Part shown: positions 15,571-23,578 of the stretch, in pieces
Layout: each line of letters begins with the position of its first letter
Position numbering within the stretch: position 1 is the first letter of the stretch
Assembly: GCA_900313235.1 (NCBI GenBank)
Contig: OMQN01000034.1
Location: forward strand, 1 to 35,104
Direction of reading: 5' to 3'
Source of the DNA: an uncultured Prevotellaceae bacterium
GTDB taxonomy: Bacteria; Bacteroidota; Bacteroidia; Bacteroidales; Bacteroidaceae
DNA length: 35,104 nucleotides
The notes under the pieces: model-generated
The model's input: the letters and a program-made list of their open reading frames with translations, nothing else
Told to the model about the DNA's origin: nothing
The model's database searches: none
Made by a program: the position numbers and the translations under genes

Positions 15571-16027
15571 GGCTGGCGAACTGCCCCAGCTCAACACTGC
15601 CCGTCTGGCTTCCGAGTTCGAGACCCTGCGCCTTGCTACTGAGAAGGCCAAGAAACAGCCTATCGCCTTCATGCTGACCATCGGCAATCTGGCTATGCGC
15701 CAGGCTCGTGCCCAGTTCTCTTGCAACTTCCTTGCTGCAGCAGGCTACAAGGTAATGGACAACCTCGGCTTCAAAACTGTCGAAGAGGGTGTTGACGCCG
15801 CTCTGGAGGCCAACGCCGACATCGTGGTCATCTGTTCATCAGATGATGAGTATGCTGAGTATGCCATCCCCGCCTTCCAGTATCTCAACGGTCGCGCCAT
15901 ATTCATCGTTGCTGGCGCTCCCGCTTGCTCGGAAGACCTCAAGGCCGCCGGTATTGAGAACTTCATTCATGTTAAGTCTAACCAGCTCGAAACGCTCAAG
16001 GCGTACAATGCTAAACTCGGAATCTAA
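15569..16027 (+). CDS. mutA: Methylmalonyl-CoA mutase small subunit, C-terminal part in the shifted frame
   Basis: About 152 residues in frame +2, continuing mutA after the TGA at 15568-15570. It holds the linker ([20 protein letters not shown]) and the C-terminal flavodoxin-like domain ([18 protein letters not shown], then [20 protein letters not shown]). In the small subunit this domain lacks the B12-binding DxHxxG, as expected. The frame stays open to a stop two bases before mutB. No good start codon or ribosome-binding site precedes it: the first in-frame ATG that keeps a fold-like end is at 15671 and would lose the linker. I read it as the detached 3' part of one gene rather than a separate gene. 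Confidence 0.85.
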   Translation, partial: EAGELPQLNTARLASEFETLRLATEKAKKQPIAFMLTIGNLAMRQARAQFSCNFLAAAGYKVMDNLGFKTVEEGVDAALEANADIVVICSSDDEYAEYAIPAFQYLNGRAIFIVAGAPACSEDLKAAGIENFIHVKSNQLETLKAYNAKLGI

Positions 16028-16029
16028 TT

Positions 16030-18198
16030 ATGGCACGTAAGAATTTTAAAGATATTGATATCTATGCTGGCATCCAACAGAAGAATGGCCAGCAGTGGCA
16101 GCAGGAGAATGGCATCAGCGCTAACTGGCGTACGCCCGAGCAGATTGACATTCAGCCCGTATATACCAAAGAAGACTTGGAAGGTATGGAACATCTCGAC
16201 TTCGCTGCCGGTATTCCTCCTTATCTTCGTGGTCCGTACTCTATGATGTACCCCTTCCGTCCGTGGACTATCCGTCAGTATGCCGGATTCTCTACTGCTG
16301 AAGAGTCAAATGCTTTCTATCGCCGTAACCTGGCATCTGGTCAGAAGGGACTGTCTGTTGCCTTCGACCTGCCGACACACCGTGGTTACGACCCTGACAA
16401 TGCCCGTGTGGTAGGTGATGTGGGTAAGGCTGGTGTAAGTATCTGTAACGAGGAGAACATGAAGGTGCTCTTCAGCGGTATCCCCTTGAATAAGATGTCT
16501 GTCTCTATGACCATGAATGGTGCTGTGCTGCCTATCCTGGCATTCTACATCGTAGCAGGTTTGGAGCAGGGCGCTCAGCTCGAGGAGATGGCAGGAACTA
16601 TCCAGAACGATATTCTGAAGGAGTTCATGGTGCGTAACACCTATATCTATCCCCCTGCATTCTCCATGAAGATCATCGCTGACATCTTCGAGTATACCTC
16701 ACAGAAGATGCCGAAGTTCAACAGCATCTCTATCTCTGGTTACCACATGCAGGAGGCTGGTGCTACTGCTGACATTGAGTTGGCATACACTCTGGCCGAC
16801 GGTATGGACTACCTGCGCACTGGTGTCAATGCCGGTATTGACGTCGATGCCTTCGCTCCTCGTCTATCATTCTTCTGGGCTATCGGTATGAACCACTTTA
16901 TGGAGATTGCCAAGATGCGTGCTGGTCGTCTGTTGTGGGCAAAGATTGTGAAGAGCTTCGGTGCCAAGAATCCGAAGTCACTGGCTTTGCGTACCCACTC
17001 TCAGACCTCTGGTTGGTCACTTACCGAGCAGGACCCCTTCAACAACGTGGGTCGTACCTGTATTGAGGCTATGGCTGCTGTGTTGGGTCACACCCAGTCG
17101 CTGCACACCAATGCCCTTGATGAGGCTATCGCTCTGCCTACCGACTTCTCTGCTCGTATCGCTCGTAATACCCAGATCTATATCCAGAACGAAACTAAGG
17201 TGTGCAAGCAGATTGACCCATGGGCAGGTTCTTACTATGTGGAGACCCTGACCAATGAACTGGTTCACAAGGCTTGGGAGCATATTCAGGAAATTGAAAA
17301 ACTGGGTGGTATGGCTAAGGCTATCGAGACTGGTCTGCCCAAGATGCGTATCGAGGAGGCTGCAGCCCGTACTCAGGCTCGTATTGACTCTGGCGTTCAG
17401 ACAATTGTAGGTACTAACAAGTATCGTCTGGAGCACGAGGATCCTATCGATATCCTCGAGGTCGACAACACTGCTGTGCGCAAGCAACAGGAGGAGAGTC
17501 TGAAGGAGGTCCGCAGCAAGCGCGACGAGGCTGCATGCCAAGCTGCCCTGAAGGCCATCACGGATTGTGTTCGCGACTTCAAGGAAGGCCGCAAGAGCGA
17601 GAACAACTTGCTCGACCTGGCTGTCAAGGCTGCTCAGCTGCGTTGTACTTTGGGTGAGATTTCAGATGCCTGCGAAGAAATTGTAGGCCGTTATAAAGCA
17701 GTAATCAGAACCATTTCAGGCGTGTATAGTTCAGAATCAAAGAATGATAAGGACTTCGAGTTGGCTTGCAAGCTGACTGACGAGTTCGCAGAGAAGGAAG
17801 GTCGCCGTCCTCGTATCTTCATTGCTAAGATGGGTCAGGATGGTCACGATCGTGGTGCAAAGGTAGTTGCTACGGGCTATGCCGACTGTGGCTTCGACGT
17901 AGATATGGGTCCCTTGTTCCAGACTCCTGCCGAGGCTGCCCGTGAGGCTGTTGAGAACGATGTCCATTGCGTTGGTGCCTCTTCACTGGCCGCAGGTCAC
18001 AAGACACTGATTCCTCAGCTGATTGAGGAACTGAAGAAGCTGGGTCGTGAGGATATCATGGTTATCGCTGGTGGTGTTATCCCTGCCCAGGACTACGACT
18101 TCCTGTACAAGGCAGGCGTTGCCGCCATCTTCGGTCCTGGTACTTCAGTGGCTAAGGCTGCTGTGGAGATGATGAAGATTTTGCTCGACAAAGAGTAA
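16030..18198 (+). CDS. mutB: Methylmalonyl-CoA mutase large (catalytic) subunit
   Basis: 722 residues, full length for the family. The N-terminal TIM barrel binds the CoA ester ([38 protein letters not shown]). The C-terminal cobalamin domain has the DxHxxG motif as GQDGHDRG, with His606 as the lower axial cobalt ligand, followed by [11 protein letters not shown] and the [12 protein letters not shown] block. The enzyme converts (R)-methylmalonyl-CoA and succinyl-CoA using adenosylcobalamin. It starts two bases after the mutA stop, and a strong terminator follows. The gene is intact, unlike mutA. Confidence 0.98.
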   Translation: MARKNFKDIDIYAGIQQKNGQQWQQENGISANWRTPEQIDIQPVYTKEDLEGMEHLDFAAGIPPYLRGPYSMMYPFRPWTIRQYAGFSTAEESNAFYRRNLASGQKGLSVAFDLPTHRGYDPDNARVVGDVGKAGVSICNEENMKVLFSGIPLNKMSVSMTMNGAVLPILAFYIVAGLEQGAQLEEMAGTIQNDILKEFMVRNTYIYPPAFSMKIIADIFEYTSQKMPKFNSISISGYHMQEAGATADIELAYTLADGMDYLRTGVNAGIDVDAFAPRLSFFWAIGMNHFMEIAKMRAGRLLWAKIVKSFGAKNPKSLALRTHSQTSGWSLTEQDPFNNVGRTCIEAMAAVLGHTQSLHTNALDEAIALPTDFSARIARNTQIYIQNETKVCKQIDPWAGSYYVETLTNELVHKAWEHIQEIEKLGGMAKAIETGLPKMRIEEAAARTQARIDSGVQTIVGTNKYRLEHEDPIDILEVDNTAVRKQQEESLKEVRSKRDEAACQAALKAITDCVRDFKEGRKSENNLLDLAVKAAQLRCTLGEISDACEEIVGRYKAVIRTISGVYSSESKNDKDFELACKLTDEFAEKEGRRPRIFIAKMGQDGHDRGAKVVATGYADCGFDVDMGPLFQTPAEAAREAVENDVHCVGASSLAAGHKTLIPQLIEELKKLGREDIMVIAGGVIPAQDYDFLYKAGVAAIFGPGTSVAKAAVEMMKILLDKE

Positions 18199-18212
18199 TT
18201 GTCTATGATACA

Positions 18213-18252
18213 AGGAGTCCCTGTCCAATACGGGCAGGGACTCCTTTTTTTT
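18213..18252 (+). terminator. Rho-independent terminator after mutB
   Basis: AGGAGTCCCTGTCC (18213-18226) pairs with GGGCAGGGACTCCT (18232-18245), 14 bp with one G-T pair and a 5-nt loop. A run of eight T follows, ending the mutA/mutB transcript. Confidence 0.95.
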
Positions 18253-18268
18253 GTTCGTTTAATCAACG

Positions 18269-20374
18269 TTACTTATACTTCAACCCCATATTATAAAGGA
18301 TAAAGCTATAGATGTCGGCCTGTTCCTCCAGAACTTTGGCGAGAGGCTTGCCACCGCCATGTCCGGCCTTGGTGTCAATGCGTATAAGCACGGGGTTATT
18401 GCCCACATGACACTCCTGCAGGGTGGCTGCAAACTTAAACGAGTGAGCAGGAACCACACGGTCGTCGTGGTCGGCAGTGGTAACCAGTGTTGCAGGGTAG
18501 GAGGTGCCCTTCTTCAGGTTGTGCAAGGGTGAATAGCCTTTCAGGTATTCGAACATTTCCTTGGAGTCCTCGCTGGTGCCATAGTCTGAGGCCCAGTTCC
18601 AGCCAATGGTGAACTTATGGTAGCGCAACATATCCATGACGCCCACTTGTGGGATGGCTACACGGAACAAGTCAGGACGCTGTGTCATGCAGGCACCTAC
18701 GAGTAATCCACCATTCGAACCGCCTACGATAGCTAGCTTCTCTTTTGAGGTATAGCCCTCGCTAATCAAGTATTCGGCAGCACTGATGAAGTCGTCGAAG
18801 ACGTTCTGCTTCTGCATCTTCGTACCTGCTAAATGCCACTCCTCGCCATACTCGCTACCGCCGCGCAGATTTACCTGCGCATAGATGCCGCCCTGCTCCA
18901 GGAATGGTATGCGTGTAGCTGAGAAACTTGGTCCCAGCGGAATATTGAAACCACCATAGCCGTAGAGGAAGACAGGATTCTTGCCGTTGAGCTTCACCCC
19001 TTTCTTATACGTAATAAACATAGGTACGCGCGTACCATCTTTACTTTGAAAGAACAACTGCTTGCTCTCATAGTCCTGTTGGCGGAATTTTACGTTGGGC
19101 TGTGCATAGAGCGTGCTCTCGTTCTTCGCCATGTCATAGCGGTAGATGGTGCCAGGCATGGTAAACGAGGTAAAGGTATAGAAGCATTCGGGTTGTTTCT
19201 CGTCGCCCGTAAAGCCCACACTACCTACCATCGGCAGTTTGACTTCGTGGCGCATCTTGCCGTCCAAGCCATAGATGAATGCATGGTCACAAGCATCTTG
19301 CGCATAGGTCAGAATGAACTGACGGTTAATGACATCGACACTGCCTAATACGTTCTTCTGTTCGGGGATAAACTCCTTCCAGTCGTTGATGCCCGGCTTG
19401 CGGACGTCTGCCACCATGATGCGCCCCTTGGGGGCTCCGTAGTTGGTGTAGATGTAGATGGTGTTACCTTCGTTATAGACGGGACTGTACTGGTAGTCCA
19501 TATTGTCGGTGAGTTGGATGAACTGTGAGTCCTTCTGGCGTAAGTCGCGAACAAAAAGATTGTTGCCTGCTCCAGCTCCTGCTTCGTACATATACATGAG
19601 TGTCTCCTCTTCGTTGACACTCAACTCATAGAAGCGCTTGGGCTGTGTGGGGTTCTGATAGAACAGCACATCCTCCGACTGCGGCGTACCCATCTTATGG
19701 TAGTAGATCTTCATGCCCTCGTTGACGTTCGAGAACTCCTTGCCTTCGGTGGGACGATCGTATGCGCTGTAGTAGAAACCATCGCCCTTCCATGCTGCAC
19801 CCGAGAACTTTGCCCACTCGATGTGGTCGTTGGTGAGTTGTCCCGTCTTCAGGTCGATGACATAGAACTCTTGCCAGTCAGAACCGGAACGAGAGATGGA
19901 GTATGCTGCCCATTTGCCGTTGTTCGCAAAGTAGACACCCTTCAGTGCTACCGTCCCGTCTGTACTTAACTTGTTGGGGTCCAGGAAGACGCGTGGCTCT
20001 CCGCCCAACTTGTCAGTGACATACATCACGTATTGGTTCTGCAGACCGTCGTTCTTATAGAAGTACCACTTGCCGTGGCGTTTTCTGGGGGCACCGATCT
20101 TCTCGTAGTTGGCCAACTCTGTCAGACGCTTCAGCAGCTTGCCACGGAAGGGAATGCGAGCGAGGTAATCAGTCGTCACCTTGTTTTCTGCCTCTACCCA
20201 GGCAGCAGTCTGTGCAGAGGTGTCGTTTTCTAACCAACGGTAAGGGTCACTGACTTTAGTGCCAAAGTATTCGTCTACTGTGCCGTCTTTCGCGGCTTTT
20301 GGATAATGCAAACTCTGTGCAGTCATCTGTGTTGTGGCTATGGTTGCCATGATAGTAAAAAGAATCTTTTTCAT
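18269..20374 (-). CDS. Prolyl oligopeptidase, family S9A, exported
   Basis: 701 residues. A signal peptide (MKKILFTIMATIATTQMTAQ) suggests a periplasmic enzyme. Residues about 25-420 form the seven-bladed propeller, starting with the typical DPYRWLEND. The alpha/beta-hydrolase domain follows, with Ser553 in GGSNGGLL, Asp637/638 in ADHDDRVVP and His672 in AGHGGGKP. NLRGGSEYGEEWH is also typical. The enzyme cleaves short peptides after proline. It is monocistronic, convergent with mutB and divergent from the ATPase-CYTH gene. Its promoter is at 20397-20404. Confidence 0.96.
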   Translation of the reverse strand: MKKILFTIMATIATTQMTAQSLHYPKAAKDGTVDEYFGTKVSDPYRWLENDTSAQTAAWVEAENKVTTDYLARIPFRGKLLKRLTELANYEKIGAPRKRHGKWYFYKNDGLQNQYVMYVTDKLGGEPRVFLDPNKLSTDGTVALKGVYFANNGKWAAYSISRSGSDWQEFYVIDLKTGQLTNDHIEWAKFSGAAWKGDGFYYSAYDRPTEGKEFSNVNEGMKIYYHKMGTPQSEDVLFYQNPTQPKRFYELSVNEEETLMYMYEAGAGAGNNLFVRDLRQKDSQFIQLTDNMDYQYSPVYNEGNTIYIYTNYGAPKGRIMVADVRKPGINDWKEFIPEQKNVLGSVDVINRQFILTYAQDACDHAFIYGLDGKMRHEVKLPMVGSVGFTGDEKQPECFYTFTSFTMPGTIYRYDMAKNESTLYAQPNVKFRQQDYESKQLFFQSKDGTRVPMFITYKKGVKLNGKNPVFLYGYGGFNIPLGPSFSATRIPFLEQGGIYAQVNLRGGSEYGEEWHLAGTKMQKQNVFDDFISAAEYLISEGYTSKEKLAIVGGSNGGLLVGACMTQRPDLFRVAIPQVGVMDMLRYHKFTIGWNWASDYGTSEDSKEMFEYLKGYSPLHNLKKGTSYPATLVTTADHDDRVVPAHSFKFAATLQECHVGNNPVLIRIDTKAGHGGGKPLAKVLEEQADIYSFILYNMGLKYK

Positions 20375-20396
20375 AATAGGTGTTTTTTTCCTGCTG

Positions 20397-20404
20397 CAAA
20401 ATTA
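20397..20404 (-). promoter_or_regulatory. -7 box TAATTTTG for the prolyl oligopeptidase
   Basis: TAATTTTG on the minus strand lies 22 bp before the ATG at 20374. Its upstream side runs into the heptad tract at 20411-20445. Confidence 0.65.
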
Positions 20405-20410
20405 TAAAAT

Positions 20411-20445
20411 AATTATCAATTATCAATTGTCAATTATCAATTATT
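20411..20445. repeat. Period-7 tandem repeat between divergent promoters (AATTATC type)
   Basis: Five 7-mers: AATTATC x2, AATTGTC, AATTATC and AATTATT. The tract fills the space between the -7 boxes at 20397-20404 (minus) and 20449-20456 (plus), where both -33 elements would be. Confidence 0.9.
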
Positions 20446-20448
20446 TCG

Positions 20449-20456
20449 TATCTTTG
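20449..20456 (+). promoter_or_regulatory. -7 box TATCTTTG for the ATPase-CYTH/phosphatase operon
   Basis: TATCTTTG lies 20 bp before the ATG at 20477 and directly follows the heptad tract. Confidence 0.75.
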
Positions 20457-20476
20457 CAGCAAATTCTACAACCACT

Positions 20477-21574
20477 ATGAGTAACGTTAAGCGAATTGTA
20501 TTGACAGGTGGACCGTGTGCAGGTAAGACGACTGCTCTGGTGCGCATCATCGAACACTTCTCTAATCTGGGCTTTAAGGTATTTACTGTGCCCGAAGTTC
20601 CTACAATGTATAGTCAGGGAGGCTGGAGCTACTTGACGCCTAATCGCAATCTCTATTATGAGGGCGAGTTAGCCATCTTACAGACACAGCTGGCGCTGGA
20701 GGATAGTTTTATGCGCTTGGCAGAGACGTGTATCAATCCAACCTTTGTGGTTTGTGACCGTGGTACTCTTGATATCTCCGCATATATCTCTCCAGAGATG
20801 TGGATTGAGTTGTGCCAGAAATGCGGTACCACACCCAATGAGCTCAAGGATCGCTACGATGCTGTTCTGCACCTGGTCTCTGCTGCCGATGGCGCTGAGC
20901 AATATTATACCACTGCTACCAACTCCACCCGCTATGAACAGGCTAACGAAGAGGGTCTGCAGCTGGCTCGCGACTTGGACAAGAAGGTCAACAAGGCATG
21001 GACGGGTCATCCCCATCTGCGTGTCATCAACAACCACGATGACTTCGATGCTAAGCTGAACCGTGTCATTTTGGAAATATCCAATGTGCTGGGCATTCCA
21101 CAACCCATCGAAGAAGAACGCGTCTATCTTGTAGAACTCACTGGCGAACTGCCTGATTGCATCGAGAGCGAGATCACGCAAACCTATCTGGTGGCAGACC
21201 CTGGTGTGGAGGTGCGTTTGCGCCGTCGCTGCTGGGGTGGCGAGGTCGTCAATGTCCACAAGACCAAGAAGCGCGTGTCGCAAACAGAGTATCTGGAGAC
21301 TGAACGCCAGGTCAGCAACGCCCTCTACGAGTCCTTGCTGCAACAGGCAGACCCCTACCGCTCTACCATTCGTAAGACCCGCCGCTCATTCATCTGGAAA
21401 GGTCAGTATTTTGAGATAGACTTTTTCCACGAACCCGTCGACAACCTCATGGTGTTGCAGACCAAGGGTGTCGCTGAGCAGGAAAATGTAAACTTCCCGC
21501 CGTTCATCAAGGTTCTGCAGGATATCACTGGCAACAAAAAATATTATAACTATAACATAGCACTACGCAGATGA
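20477..21574 (+). CDS. P-loop ATPase (AAA_28/NadR-like) fused to a CYTH-like domain
   Basis: 365 residues. Residues 1-190 are a P-loop nucleotide-binding domain: Walker A GGPCAGKTT (11-19) and VVCDRGTLDISAYI as the Walker B region, as in AAA_28/NadR-type kinases. Residues about 210-365 look like a CYTH (triphosphate tunnel) domain: TQTYLV, VEVRLRRRC, VHKTKKRV, ETERQVS, IRKTRRSFIW and YFEIDFF fall in the expected order. The first strand reads EEERVYLVEL, lacking the Lys of the usual ExExK, so hydrolysis may be altered. CYTH enzymes act on inorganic or organic triphosphates. The stop overlaps the ATG of the phosphatase gene (ATGA), so the two are translationally coupled. Confidence 0.8.
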   Translation: MSNVKRIVLTGGPCAGKTTALVRIIEHFSNLGFKVFTVPEVPTMYSQGGWSYLTPNRNLYYEGELAILQTQLALEDSFMRLAETCINPTFVVCDRGTLDISAYISPEMWIELCQKCGTTPNELKDRYDAVLHLVSAADGAEQYYTTATNSTRYEQANEEGLQLARDLDKKVNKAWTGHPHLRVINNHDDFDAKLNRVILEISNVLGIPQPIEEERVYLVELTGELPDCIESEITQTYLVADPGVEVRLRRRCWGGEVVNVHKTKKRVSQTEYLETERQVSNALYESLLQQADPYRSTIRKTRRSFIWKGQYFEIDFFHEPVDNLMVLQTKGVAEQENVNFPPFIKVLQDITGNKKYYNYNIALRR

Positions 21575-22851
21575 AGAAACTTTTTACCTTGCTTTTCTTG
21601 GTGGTTGCCATATCCACCATGATGGCTCAGACAGCACGAGATGAGATAAAGGCTAACCCTTGGTTAGCTGGTTCTAACTATGTTGACTACGACCGTCAGC
21701 TGCCTGATTTCAAGTATACAGCAACCCCGGCTGGCTACGTTCCTTTCTACTTTACCCATTATGGTCGTCATGGTTCTCGTTGGCTCATTGGCGACGATAT
21801 CTATGAGCGTGTGCTGAAGCCATTGCGGAAGGCTGCCCAACAGGGCAAGTTGTCGGATGTCGGTCAGCAGACACTGAATCAGCTGGAGCAGTTTAACAAG
21901 ACCACCTATAAGCGCCTTGGCGACCTCACAACAGTTGGTGAACGTCAGCACCATGGCCTTGGTAAGCGCATCGTTGAGCATTTCCCGGAGATTTTTAAAA
22001 GCAAGGGTGTCGCCATTGATGCACGCAGCACGGTTGTTACCCGTTGTGTCCTGTCAATGGTTGCCGAGTGTGAGGAGTTTATGGCTGCCAATCCTACTGC
22101 ACGCATCCATAATGATGTCAGCGAGAGTTTGCAGTATTATCTGAATCAGCCGCGTGAGGGCAAGGTTAAGGAGGCCCGCGATAATATGGACAGAAGTTTC
22201 CTGTCTGCCTATACTGAACGTAAGACTCATCCTGTGCGACTCATGAAGGTACTCTTCAACGATGTCCGCTGGGCTGCCGACAGTATCAACCAAGGTGCCT
22301 TGATGCGCAACCTTTTTGAGGTGGTTATCAATATGCAGAGCCACGATGATGGCATCGATATGCTAAACCTCTTTACCAATGACGAGCTCTACGACCAGTG
22401 GTCCATCACTAACGTCAGCTGGTATCTGCGCTATGCCAACGCTCCTCAGTCGAATAACGTCTTGCCGTTCAGCCAGTACAACCTGCTGAAGAATTTCATT
22501 GAGACTGCTGACAGTTGCGTAGCTATAGGTAAGCCTCAAGCCACCCTGCGTTTTGGCCACGAGGTGTGTGTCATGCCGCTGGCCTGTCTGATGGAACTGG
22601 GCACCTGTAATGCCAGCATCAACGACCTCGAACAGCTGGACCGTTATTGGCAGAACTACAAGATATTCCCCATGGCTTCTAATATCCAGCTTATCTTCTA
22701 TAAACCCAAGAGTGGGCAGGGCGATATCCTTGTCAAGGCACTTCTTAACGAACGTGAGGTTACTCTTCCTGTAGAGCCTACAGGTACACCTTATTATTAT
22801 AAGTGGACAGCCCTGCGCAAATACTGGACAGAGAAACTGGCTAATTTCTGA
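21571..22851 (+). CDS. Exported histidine-type phosphatase (histidine acid phosphatase/MINPP-like)
   Basis: 426 residues. A signal peptide (MKKLFTLLFLVVAISTMMAQ) precedes the catalytic motif FTHYGRHGSRW, with His67 as the phosphorylated nucleophile and Arg66/Arg70 binding phosphate. The C-terminal proton-donor motif is FGHE (His330-Glu331) instead of the usual HD. This fits branch 2 of the histidine phosphatase superfamily, which includes phytases and inositol-polyphosphate phosphatases. Substrate is not predictable. The gene overlaps the ATPase-CYTH gene by 4 bp, pairing an exported phosphatase with a cytoplasmic triphosphate-type protein. Confidence 0.88.
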   Translation: MKKLFTLLFLVVAISTMMAQTARDEIKANPWLAGSNYVDYDRQLPDFKYTATPAGYVPFYFTHYGRHGSRWLIGDDIYERVLKPLRKAAQQGKLSDVGQQTLNQLEQFNKTTYKRLGDLTTVGERQHHGLGKRIVEHFPEIFKSKGVAIDARSTVVTRCVLSMVAECEEFMAANPTARIHNDVSESLQYYLNQPREGKVKEARDNMDRSFLSAYTERKTHPVRLMKVLFNDVRWAADSINQGALMRNLFEVVINMQSHDDGIDMLNLFTNDELYDQWSITNVSWYLRYANAPQSNNVLPFSQYNLLKNFIETADSCVAIGKPQATLRFGHEVCVMPLACLMELGTCNASINDLEQLDRYWQNYKIFPMASNIQLIFYKPKSGQGDILVKALLNEREVTLPVEPTGTPYYYKWTALRKYWTEKLANF

Positions 22852-22925
22852 TTCGGTTTTTACTCTTTACGTCTCCCCGTTGGCTGAATAAAATGAGGCG
22901 TTTGCTGAAAGAGATGGGTGGGCGA

Positions 22926-22952
22926 TTAAACGATTCATACCTTTGTTGCGTC
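22926..22952 (+). promoter_or_regulatory. Promoter region of the DUF4890-type gene: TACCTTTG and a possible ECF-type pair
   Basis: A full -7 box TACCTTTG lies at 22938-22945, but I see no TTG at the right distance. The same stretch has TTAAAC (22926-22931) and TGCGTC (22947-22952), 15 nt apart, resembling an AAC/CGTC extracytoplasmic-sigma promoter. The same two words recur before the barrel gene at 24731-24756. Confidence 0.45.
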
Positions 22953-23002
22953 TTAATAACAGAACAACGAACAAAAAGTATAACCTTTTAAAAAGCAAAA
23001 GT

Positions 23003-23491
23003 ATGAAGAAAATTGTTTTAATGATGGTAGCCCTCCTGTCAATGACAGCAGTACAGGCCCAAGAGAGTAACAACCAGCAGAGTGAGCATCATTTCCGTGG
23101 TCCCCGACAGATGACTCCCGAACAGGTGACTGAGCGTATGACCAACAATCTTAAGTTGACTGACGAGCAGAAAACCAAGGTTTTGGCACTGAATAAGGAG
23201 TATGAACAGGTGATTGGCGGCCCAGGCATGCGTGGTCCTCGTCCAGGCAGAGACAATGGTGAGGCTCAGAACGGACAGCAGCGTCCGGAGCGTCCTCAGC
23301 TGACTGACGAGCAGCGTGAAGCAATCAAACAGCGTATGGAGAAGTATCAGGAATATGAGAAGAAACTGCAGGAGATACTTACAGAAGATCAGTATAAGCA
23401 GTATCGTGAGTCTCGTCCCGGCCGTCGTGGATTTGGTCGCGGTTTCGGTGGTGGCCGTCCTGGCGGACCTGCTCCCCGTCCACAACTCTAA
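23003..23491 (+). CDS. DUF4890-type periplasmic protein (Spy/CpxP-like helical)
   Basis: 162 residues from the ATG at 23003 (MKKIVLMMVALLSMTAVQAQ, a signal peptide). An ATG 60 bp upstream (22943) lies in the promoter and would hide the signal sequence. The body has two LTDEQ motifs (LKLTDEQKTKVLALNKEYEQ and LTDEQREAIKQRMEKYQEYE), as in Spy/CpxP-like helical proteins that bind unfolded proteins or metals. The C-terminus is rich in Gly, Arg and Pro (RPGRRGFGRGFGGGRPGG). A similar Gly-rich tail ends the barrel protein at 24788-27775. Function in Bacteroidetes is not known; envelope stress is a guess by resemblance. Confidence 0.8.
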   Translation: MKKIVLMMVALLSMTAVQAQESNNQQSEHHFRGPRQMTPEQVTERMTNNLKLTDEQKTKVLALNKEYEQVIGGPGMRGPRPGRDNGEAQNGQQRPERPQLTDEQREAIKQRMEKYQEYEKKLQEILTEDQYKQYRESRPGRRGFGRGFGGGRPGGPAPRPQL

Positions 23492-23508
23492 GCTAAATAC
23501 CAATTAAA

Positions 23509-23536
23509 TAGGGTCTGTCCTCACGGATAGACCCTA
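23509..23536. terminator. Hairpin between convergent genes, weak terminator
   Basis: TAGGGTCTGTCC (23509-23520) pairs with GGATAGACCCTA (23525-23536), 12 bp with one G-T pair and a 4-nt loop. No clear T-run follows on either strand, so termination would be weak or Rho-aided. Confidence 0.6.
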
Positions 23537-23578
23537 TACACTTGGTTAATTAGCAAATTTAATAGGTAGTAGTTTTTC

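Noticed and set aside
15540-15575. Programmed +1 frameshift in mutA, as in prfB
   Set aside because: The P-site codon GAG would re-pair poorly with AGU, and no Shine-Dalgarno-like element lies a few bases upstream. The nearest GGAG is about 40 nt away.
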